DNA from: CAYWFU01 sp964457585
GTDB lineage: Bacteria; JACRDZ01
Assembly: GCA_964457585.1 (NCBI GenBank)
Contig: CAYWFU010000054.1
Coordinates: 1-20,070 of the forward strand
Reading direction: 5' to 3'
Length of the DNA: 20,070 nt
Shown piece after piece: positions 1-5,145 of the stretch. Under the pieces are notes generated by a model. The model saw nothing but the letters and a program-made list of their open reading frames with translations, did no database searches and was not told the origin of the DNA. The position numbers and the translations under genes are program-made. How positions within the stretch are numbered: position 1 is the first letter of the stretch; the number at the start of each line of letters is the position of its first letter.

Positions 1-103
1 TTTATTATTTATATTTGTGCCAATTCATGGCACTTCCAGATAATTTTACATAATTTATTACATTCTTTCATAGTATACATCTATGGAATTATTTTAGCCC
101 TTA

Positions 104-138
104 ATGCTCAATTGTCAATGCTCAATGCTCAATCGTCA
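104..138. repeat. Five tandem 7-bp units near the left edge
   Basis: Five consecutive heptamers of the form ATGCTCA (ATGCTCA, ATTGTCA, ATGCTCA, ATGCTCA, ATCGTCA) run without gaps. They are followed by a short palindrome at 146-160 (GTCAATG, one base, CATTGAC). The first 200 bases hold no credible gene. The unit length and style match the arms of the inverted repeat at 683-852, so this may be one arm of a similar element, but I see no opposing arm inside the window. Confidence 0.5.
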
Positions 139-202
139 ATTTAGTGTCAATGCCATTGACCCTGCGGCACAAGGTATCTTCTGTCTCTGATAGGAATATT
201 TA

Positions 203-658
203 TTACTTATTTTTTAAACTCTTTATAAAAAAATCCTTAAAATTATTATTTATCTGTCGCAGCCGGGCAGAAATAATTTTTGTAATTTCAATATATATTG
301 GCAACGCAAGATGCATATTCATAGATAAAAACTCTTCCAATTTTTTCCCTTCGTAAAAAATCACTATTGCTTTATTCATAACTTCGGCATTAACAAAATT
401 TTTTTTTATATTCTTCCCAAAAAAAATTTCACCTGCAACATCATTTTTTTCTAAAGTGAAAAAACTAATTTTTTTATTTTCTTGAATATTCTTTGTTATT
501 TCAATTAAACCATTTTTTATTAAAAATATCCCTGCTGGGGGATCATCTTCTTCAAAAAGTTTATCACCTGGTTGATAGAATTTTATTTTGCAAAGATCTT
601 TTTCCTGTATCAAAACCGGTGAAGTTAGCAATTGATATAAATTTAAATTTTCATCCAT
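203..658 (-). CDS. Small cyclic-nucleotide-binding-domain protein, degenerate binding cassette
   Basis: This 151-residue protein has the beta-barrel layout of the CRP/FNR cyclic-nucleotide-binding fold. The conserved opening FYQPGDKLFEEDD and the turn IFLIKNGLIEI lie at about residues 28-55. There is no helix-turn-helix after the barrel; the last 40 residues are helical and lysine-rich. The phosphate-binding cassette is poorly preserved: where its neighbour at 862-1320 reads FGEMALIDNKPRSA, this protein reads EIFFGKNIKKNFVNAEV, without the key Arg. It may therefore bind no nucleotide. An AGGGCAGG ribosome-binding site precedes the ATG. It is probably the last gene of the purE operon, separated from the gene before it by a 170-bp palindromic element. 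Its role is unknown; a stand-alone sensor or partner of the neighbouring cNMP protein is an inference. Confidence 0.8.
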   Translation of the reverse strand: MDENLNLYQLLTSPVLIQEKDLCKIKFYQPGDKLFEEDDPPAGIFLIKNGLIEITKNIQENKKISFFTLEKNDVAGEIFFGKNIKKNFVNAEVMNKAIVIFYEGKKLEEFLSMNMHLALPIYIEITKIISARLRQINNNFKDFFIKSLKNK

Positions 659-682
659 AATTACCTGCCCTGAAAAAAATTA

Positions 683-852
683 GTAAGCGTTCAGCTATCA
701 GTTGTCAGTATTCAGTAAAAACTTTAGAAAAAATAAGGTAAAAAAAACTTTTGATTCGATACATTTCCCCGATTAATAATGTCGAGGATAAGTTTATTTT
801 TAAATTTCAATATTTTAAACTGATAGCTGAATGCTGATGGCTGAACGCTTAC
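683..852. repeat. 170-bp palindromic element with 8-bp flanking direct repeats
   Basis: The termini are perfect inverted repeats: GTAAGCGTTCAGC at 683-695 and its complement at 840-852. The arms continue as degenerate 7-bp tandem units (TCAGCTA, TCAGTTG, TCAGTAT and so on). Direct repeats AAAAATTA flank it at 675-682 and 853-860, as expected of a target duplication. It sits between the two cNMP-binding genes, within a few bases of the stop of the upstream one. It encodes nothing visible and looks like a non-autonomous, MITE-like insertion. Confidence 0.7.
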
Positions 853-861
853 AAAAATTAA

Positions 862-1320
862 TTACCAAAACATTTTGTCCATTAAATTAAAATTCTTTAA
901 ATTTTCACAAACATTTATAAAGCGATTACTGAAACTTTCAATAAATTCTTTTAAAATTTTCACTACAATATCTTTACGTATTTCAATTAAATTATCAAAT
1001 GATGTTTTTGATAAAATTAATAATGTACAATTATCATTTGCAGTAGCACTGGCAGAACGCGGTTTATTATCAATTAGAGCCATTTCACCGAAAATCTCTC
1101 CACATGATAAAATTGCCAATGTTTCTTCACCTATACCATCAATGATTGTACTAATTCGCACACTGCCTTCAATAATAATAAATAATGAATCCCCTTTGTC
1201 ACCCTCAGAAAATATTTTTTCATTTTTGTTAAATTGTATTTTCTTAGTTTCTTTTATTACTAAATCTCTTTCAGCATCATCTAAATTTTTAAATATTTTA
1301 ATTTGATTAATAGGTTCCAT
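862..1320 (-). CDS. Cyclic-nucleotide-binding-domain protein without DNA-binding domain
   Basis: This 152-residue protein consists of one cNMP-binding domain. Helix A (FKNLDDAERDLVIKE) is at about residues 10-24, followed by the barrel with IFSEGDKGDSLFIIIEGSVRI at about 37-57. The canonical phosphate-binding cassette FGEMALIDNKPRSASA lies at about 76-91, with the Glu and Arg that contact cyclic nucleotide ribose and phosphate. There is no C-terminal helix-turn-helix, so it is not a CRP-type transcription factor as it stands. Its ATG overlaps the stop of comEB by one base (TAATG), which predicts translational coupling. Stand-alone proteins of this type often act as sensors that regulate a partner; the partner here is unknown. 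Confidence 0.88.
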   Translation of the reverse strand: MEPINQIKIFKNLDDAERDLVIKETKKIQFNKNEKIFSEGDKGDSLFIIIEGSVRISTIIDGIGEETLAILSCGEIFGEMALIDNKPRSASATANDNCTLLILSKTSFDNLIEIRKDIVVKILKEFIESFSNRFINVCENLKNFNLMDKMFW

Positions 1321-1772
1321 TAAAATTGAATTTGCTCCATTTTTATTCCAGATTCCTTAAGCATTTCATCTGAAAGTTCATCAGGATATCCATGCACATA
1401 AAATATTTCTTTTATCCCTGAATTTATCAGCATTTTTGCGCAAAGAATGCATGGTTTATGCGTAGTATAAATTACCGCATCTTGAATAATTACACCCATT
1501 TTTGCAGCTTGTATAATTGCATTTTGTTCAGCATGCAGTCCACGACATATTTCATGCCTTTCTCCGGAAGGAACTTTCATTTTTTCACGCAAACAGCCAA
1601 TCTCTTCACAATGTTTTAAATCCCTGGCAGCTCCATTGTATCCAGTAGCAAGTATATGTTTGTCTTTAACCAATATTGCCCCAACCTGTCGTCTTAAGCA
1701 GGTCGAACGTTTAGAAACTAAAAATGCCATTTCAATAAAGTAGGAATTCCAGCCGGGTCGCGATTTGTTCAT
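1320..1772 (-). CDS. comEB: dCMP deaminase (ComEB family)
   Basis: The protein is a cytosolic zinc enzyme that deaminates dCMP to dUMP, feeding thymidylate synthesis. At 150 residues it has the usual length. The zinc site is complete: HAEQNA at about residue 80 gives the His and catalytic Glu, and CILCAKM at about 108 gives the PCxxC-type cysteines (the motif reads KPCILC). The N-terminal segment RSTCLRRQVGAILVKD and the Cys-rich insert HCEEIGCLRE are typical of the family. An AAGGAT ribosome-binding site lies just upstream of the ATG. Placement after rpiB-glyA agrees with the frequent rpiB-glyA-comEB order in bacteria: SHMT supplies the methylene-folate used by thymidylate synthase, and this enzyme supplies the dUMP. 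Confidence 0.95.
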   Translation of the reverse strand: MNKSRPGWNSYFIEMAFLVSKRSTCLRRQVGAILVKDKHILATGYNGAARDLKHCEEIGCLREKMKVPSGERHEICRGLHAEQNAIIQAAKMGVIIQDAVIYTTHKPCILCAKMLINSGIKEIFYVHGYPDELSDEMLKESGIKMEQIQF

Positions 1773-1811
1773 AGATTCATCCTTAAGATATATAAGGTAA
1801 TGTCAAAAATT

Positions 1812-2065
1812 AACCACAGAGAACACAGAGAAACTTTTAAATAGTAGAAACGCAAAATTTTGCGTCTCTACTCCCTCTGTGTCCTCAAATTATTAATTTT
1901 TTTATACCATTTTTTAGCATTTCCACATTAAAATTAATTAGCACTACCTAACGTTGAATGAACTTCTATTGCATAAGATATTATTCGATTGGTTATATCT
2001 TGCAAAGGGAATTCTCTTTGAGAACACAGAGAAATTTTTAATTTTTCTCTGTGTTCTCTGTGGTT
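1812..2065. repeat. 254-bp element bounded by a perfect 22-bp inverted repeat, containing two smaller palindromes
   Basis: This fills the 299-base gap between comEB and rpiB-glyA. The outer arms (1812-1833 and 2044-2065) are exact complements built of 9-bp tandem units (ACCACAGAG, AACACAGAG). Inside are a 28-base palindrome at 1844-1871, with arms GTAGA-ACGCAAAA, and a second local hairpin at 2020-2058, with a 15-bp stem that reuses the right outer arm. I see no flanking target duplication and no coding sequence. From memory, ACCACAGAG-type repeats and GTAGAGACGC-type palindromes recur between genes in many unrelated bacteria, so this is probably a repeat insertion and not a regulator of this operon. 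Confidence 0.65.
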
Positions 2066-2071
2066 CATTTT

Positions 2072-3763
2072 TTATCTCCTTTTATAATAAATAGGAAACT
2101 TTCCGCACAGTTTTTTTACTTCTTCTTTTATTTCTAAAATTAATTTCTGGTTATCCGGTTCATTTAAAATTCTATTTATAAAATTTCCGATTATCTTTAT
2201 TTCATCTTCTTTCATCCCGCGAGTTGTGATAGATGGCGTTCCGATACGAATTCCGCTTGTAATTGTAGGAGGTTTTACATCAAAAGGGATACCATTTTTA
2301 TTGATTGTAATACCCGATTTTTCCAGTACTTCTTCAGCATCTTTCCCTGTAATATTTTTATTTGAAAGATCAACTAAAAGAAGATGGTTATCCGTCCCGC
2401 CGGATATAATTTTAAAATTATACCTGATTAATTCACCGGCTAAAAACCGAGCATTTTTTATTACCTGTTTCTGATATGATTTAAATTCATCTGTCATCGC
2501 TTCTTTAAAACAAACAGCTTTTGCAGCAATCACATTCATAAGAGGTCCACCCTGTATGCCGGGAAAAATAGTCTTATCTATCTGCTGAGCAAATTCTTTT
2601 TTGCATAAAATTAATCCTCCTCGCGGACCACGTAAGGTTTTATGGGTTGTAGAAGTAACAAAATCAGCATAAGGAACCGGACTTGGATGAACACCGGCGG
2701 CAACCAATCCGGCAATATGAGCCATATCAACCAAAAGATACGCGCCTGATTCATCGGCAATCTTTCTGAAAATCTCAAAATCAATAACACGCGGATATGC
2801 GCTTGCGCCTGCTACAATAATACGCGGACGATGCAAAAGCGCTAAATTTCTTACTTCATCATAATCAATTATGAAATCTTTTTTATCTACTCCATAATGA
2901 ATAACTTTATAAAGTTTACCTGAAAAATTCGCAGTGCTTCCATGAGTAAGATGCCCGCCATGGGCAAGATTCATACCAAGAATGGTATCCCCGGGTTTTA
3001 AAATAGAAAAATATACTGCCATATTAGCCTGTGAACCGGAATGCGGTTGGACATTGATATGCTCTCCCCCAAACAATTCACGTGCTCTTTCTATTGCCAG
3101 TTCTTCCGCTTTATCAACATAAGTGCATCCGCCATAGTAGCGCTTGCCGGGATATCCTTCAGCATATTTATTGGTAAGTACTGTTCCCAGGGCTTCCATA
3201 ACTGCATCTGAAGCATAATTTTCCGAAGCAATCATTTCAAGTTTAAATTCCTGTCTGTCAATTTCCTGCTTGATGGTATTATATATTTCCGGGTCAGATT
3301 CTTTTAATCTTGTTAATCCTCCGGTTTCTTTTTCAAATGAATTAATTTTATTCAATCGTATCTGATGTCTGCCGCCTTCAAAATTAGTATTAATCCATAT
3401 TTTCAACATCTCTCTGGCGATTTTAATATCTGTGGTACGCGCTCCTATAATTAAAATATTCGCGTTATTATGCATTCTGGCATATTGCGCTGTAAATTCA
3501 TTATGACATAGAGCCGCTCGTATCCCATGAAACTTATTTGCAGTTATGGACATTCCTATACCTGTTCCGCAAACCAAAATTCCATAGGTAGCTCTTTCTT
3601 CTTTTATTTCTTCAACAACTTTTTTCGCATAATCAGGGTAATCTACTGAATCGGAAGAATTCGTTCCGCAATCTATATAAGAAATATTTAATTCCTTAAG
3701 AGTTTCTATTAATTGTTTTTTGTATTCAAGTCCAGCATGATCACATGCCAAAGCAAAATTCAT
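2072..3763 (-). CDS. rpiB-glyA: Fused ribose-5-phosphate isomerase B / serine hydroxymethyltransferase
   Basis: This one uninterrupted 563-codon frame encodes two normally separate cytosolic enzymes. Residues 1 to about 145 are RpiB (ribulose-5-P to ribose-5-P): CDHAG with Asp8 and His9, the CGTGIGMSI loop with Cys65, YARMHNNAN with His98, and FEGGRHQIRL with Arg132. Residues from about 150 to the end are GlyA, the PLP enzyme converting serine plus THF to glycine plus methylene-THF: LKESDPEIY, IASENYAS, LVDMAHIAGLVA with Asp346, and STTHKTLRGPRGG with the PLP lysine at 375. Only about five to ten residues join the parts, and every catalytic residue I know is present in both. TTAGGAGG with good spacing precedes the ATG. 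The genes are often adjacent in other bacteria, so fusion through loss of a stop codon is plausible. I see no internal start with a strong ribosome-binding site. Confidence 0.93.
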   Translation of the reverse strand: MNFALACDHAGLEYKKQLIETLKELNISYIDCGTNSSDSVDYPDYAKKVVEEIKEERATYGILVCGTGIGMSITANKFHGIRAALCHNEFTAQYARMHNNANILIIGARTTDIKIAREMLKIWINTNFEGGRHQIRLNKINSFEKETGGLTRLKESDPEIYNTIKQEIDRQEFKLEMIASENYASDAVMEALGTVLTNKYAEGYPGKRYYGGCTYVDKAEELAIERARELFGGEHINVQPHSGSQANMAVYFSILKPGDTILGMNLAHGGHLTHGSTANFSGKLYKVIHYGVDKKDFIIDYDEVRNLALLHRPRIIVAGASAYPRVIDFEIFRKIADESGAYLLVDMAHIAGLVAAGVHPSPVPYADFVTSTTHKTLRGPRGGLILCKKEFAQQIDKTIFPGIQGGPLMNVIAAKAVCFKEAMTDEFKSYQKQVIKNARFLAGELIRYNFKIISGGTDNHLLLVDLSNKNITGKDAEEVLEKSGITINKNGIPFDVKPPTITSGIRIGTPSITTRGMKEDEIKIIGNFINRILNEPDNQKLILEIKEEVKKLCGKFPIYYKRR

Positions 3764-3775
3764 AATACCTCCTAA

Positions 3776-3954
3776 GGGCTTGCGAAAAAATAACTTGGCA
3801 TTTTCGCATCACATCTTCAGGTCATCTTTGACCGATTAGTGAGTGTCAAAAACATCGAAATAGCTCGCTATTACTCAGCTTTTGCCACTCACTAATCGGC
3901 CAAATCTGCCCCAAATCTGTACGCGAAAATACCAAGTTATTTTTTCGCAAGCCC
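3776..3954. mobile_element. 179-bp MITE-like palindromic insertion with TAA target duplication
   Basis: This is an imperfect palindrome over its whole length, centred near 3865 (AATAGC, TC, GCTATT). The terminal 32 bases at each end (3776-3807 and 3923-3954), beginning GGGCTTGCG, pair with one mismatch. A second well-paired block is GACCGATTAGTGAGTG near 3830 with its partner near 3886. TAA flanks both ends (3773-3775 and 3955-3957). On the minus strand, the stop codon of the phosphatase gene is TA from the target plus G from the element. Removing the element and one TAA copy joins the phosphatase stop directly to the ribosome-binding site of rpiB-glyA as ATTTAGGAGGTATTATG, a natural compact operon junction. 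It encodes no protein, so it would need a transposase in trans. Confidence 0.8.
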
Positions 3955-4409
3955 TAAATACCATTTAAAACTTTTGGGATTGTAATTTCAATACATTTTT
4001 TCAATTCATCATAGCATTTTCTATATTCTTCAATCGAAAGTCCAATTGGATCATAAATATTTTTATTTTCGGAATCATCCAAAAACTGTTTTAATAAAAA
4101 AGTTTTATTTTTATACTCCGGAAATTTTGATACAATATAGCTATAATGATCATCAGTCATGGTAAAAACATAATCAGCAGTGCTTATAAGCTTATTATTT
4201 ACTTGCTGAGCGCGATGATGAGAGATATCAATACCTTTTTCCAGCATAACTTTTTGAGCAAGGGTATTTGCATTAAGTCCAGAATACGCAGCAACACCTG
4301 CAGATAAAAAAAACACTTCTGAATCAGAAAATAATTTATATGCTAATCCTTCTGCCATTGCACTCCTGCAAGTATTCCCTGTACAGATAAACAGCACAGT
4401 TTTAGACAT
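3954..4409 (-). CDS. Low-molecular-weight protein-tyrosine/arginine phosphatase family protein
   Basis: The 151-residue protein has the P-loop CTGNTCRSAMAE (CX5R, Cys9 and Arg15) at its very N-terminus and the general-acid loop IYDPIG at about residue 116. This is the complete LMW-PTP/arsenate-reductase phosphatase signature. The start at 4409 is chosen because family members begin directly before the P-loop strand (MSKTVLFICTG). The frame runs upstream to a TTG at 4460, but that extension is read through purE and has no family match. The ATG overlaps the end of purE by eight bases, so translation is probably coupled. Substrates could be phosphotyrosine or phosphoarginine (the YwlE type, which neighbours rpiB and glyA in Firmicutes). 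The choice is inference from context. Confidence 0.9.
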   Translation of the reverse strand: MSKTVLFICTGNTCRSAMAEGLAYKLFSDSEVFFLSAGVAAYSGLNANTLAQKVMLEKGIDISHHRAQQVNNKLISTADYVFTMTDDHYSYIVSKFPEYKNKTFLLKQFLDDSENKNIYDPIGLSIEEYRKCYDELKKCIEITIPKVLNGI

Positions 4410-4908
4410 ATTTTTCCCATCCCAGTTTTTGCAGATTTTCATCCTTATTATTATTTTCAATCTGCATTTTTCTGCGATATTCTTCTAATTTATTTTTTAG
4501 TTCCTTATTTCCCAGAGCTAAAATTGATACTGCAAGAAGCGCTGCATTACGAGCTCTATCTATACCTACCGTTGCCACAGGAATACCGTTTGGCATTTGT
4601 ACGATTGAGTATAAAGCATCCAGTCCATCTATACTGGATGCTATTGGAATGCCTATCACAGGTAAAATCGTATGTGATGCTATAACTCCAGGCAGGTGAG
4701 CTGCTCCTCCTGCAGCGGCAATAATAATTTTGCATTTACTTTTATTTATTTCTGAAATCCATGAAAAAAGTTTTTCCGGAGTTCTATGAGCGGAAATAAT
4801 ACGAATTTCAAAATCTATTCCAAATTTTTCAAGTACTTCACAAGCGCTTTTCATAACTGATAAATCAGAGTCGCTTCCCATTACTATAGAAATTTCTTTT
4901 TCTTTCAT
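4402..4908 (-). CDS. purE: N5-carboxyaminoimidazole ribonucleotide mutase
   Basis: PurE catalyses the rearrangement of N5-CAIR to CAIR in purine biosynthesis. The 168-residue protein shows all the landmarks: VMGSDSD at about residues 9-15, ISAHRTPEKLFSW at about 38-50, AAGGAAHLPGVIASHT at about 64-79, and MPNGIPVATVGI at about 108-119, which marks the class I (bacterial mutase) form. It is the first gene of the minus-strand operon. AGGAG lies eight bases before the ATG. This ribosome-binding site is part of a 10-bp direct repeat created by the element at 4919-5030, so the original site now lies 122 bases further upstream. Partner purK is not in the window. Confidence 0.96.
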   Translation of the reverse strand: MKEKEISIVMGSDSDLSVMKSACEVLEKFGIDFEIRIISAHRTPEKLFSWISEINKSKCKIIIAAAGGAAHLPGVIASHTILPVIGIPIASSIDGLDALYSIVQMPNGIPVATVGIDRARNAALLAVSILALGNKELKNKLEEYRRKMQIENNNKDENLQKLGWEKYV

Positions 4909-4918
4909 ATCATCTCCT

Positions 4919-5030
4919 ATGATAAATCAGGTTAAGGCTAAGGGCTAGGTTAAGAAAAAGATAAAACCAAAAATCAATATAATGATTTAAATCTTTTCTC
5001 AACCTTAACCTTAACCTCAACCTCAATCAA
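4919..5030. repeat. 112-bp hairpin element in the purE leader with 10-bp direct repeats
   Basis: Identical copies of ATCATCTCCT flank it (4909-4918 and 5031-5040). The arms (about 4929-4962 and 4991-5023) are imperfect complements made of 6-bp units (GGTTAA, GGTTGA), and the centre has further pairing around AAATCA/TGATTT. On the minus strand the duplicated sequence reads AGGAGATGAT, which is the purE ribosome-binding site, so insertion left a functional copy on each side. Transcribed from the promoter at 5054-5081, the element forms a long stem in the purE 5' untranslated region. Confidence 0.65.
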
Positions 5031-5053
5031 ATCATCTCCTCTGTTTGTTTTAC

Positions 5054-5081
5054 TTTATATCATAAAATAGTTATGTGTCAA
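5054..5081 (-). promoter_or_regulatory. Sigma70-type promoter for the purE operon
   Basis: On the minus strand, TTGACA (5076-5081) is followed after 16 bases by TATAAA (5054-5059). Transcription would start near 5047, just before the older copy of the ribosome-binding site at 5031-5040. Without the inserted hairpin element, the leader would have been only about 17 bases. Confidence 0.6.
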
Positions 5082-5094
5082 TAGATTTTTCCTT

Positions 5095-5124
5095 TTGACA
5101 GTTTATGATTATAGATAGTATACT
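5095..5124 (+). promoter_or_regulatory. Sigma70-type promoter for comEC
   Basis: TTGACA at 5095-5100 and TATACT at 5119-5124 are separated by 18 bases. The predicted start near 5131 leaves a leader of about 15 bases carrying GAGAGGA before the ATG at 5146. It is back to back with the purE promoter; the two -35 boxes are 13 bases apart, so one bound regulator could affect both. Confidence 0.7.
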
Positions 5125-5145
5125 TTTAGAAATTGAGAGGATATT

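Noticed and set aside
14..74. Possible 20-residue Cys-containing peptide on the minus strand (MKECNKLCKIIWKCHELAQI)
   Set aside because: It is too short, has no clear ribosome-binding site and lies in repeat-rich DNA; chance is the simpler explanation.
104..160. Tandem heptamers as a CRISPR array
   Set aside because: Units are contiguous 7-mers without spacers; no cas genes are present.
144..356. Plus-strand frame of 70 codons at the left end
   Set aside because: It is antisense to the cNMP-binding protein gene and has no family features or ribosome-binding site.
875..1306. Plus-strand frame of 143 codons
   Set aside because: It is the mirror of the clearly real cNMP-binding gene on the other strand; its composition is an artefact of AT-rich antisense.
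1844..1871. The 28-base palindrome as terminator of rpiB-glyA
   Set aside because: It lacks a T-run on the relevant strand and lies over 200 bases from the stop, inside a larger repeat, with comEB still downstream in the operon.
4410..4460. N-terminal extension of the phosphatase to a TTG start
   Set aside because: The extension is read out of the purE gene in another frame; the P-loop strand normally starts right at the N-terminus, as it does with ATG 4409.
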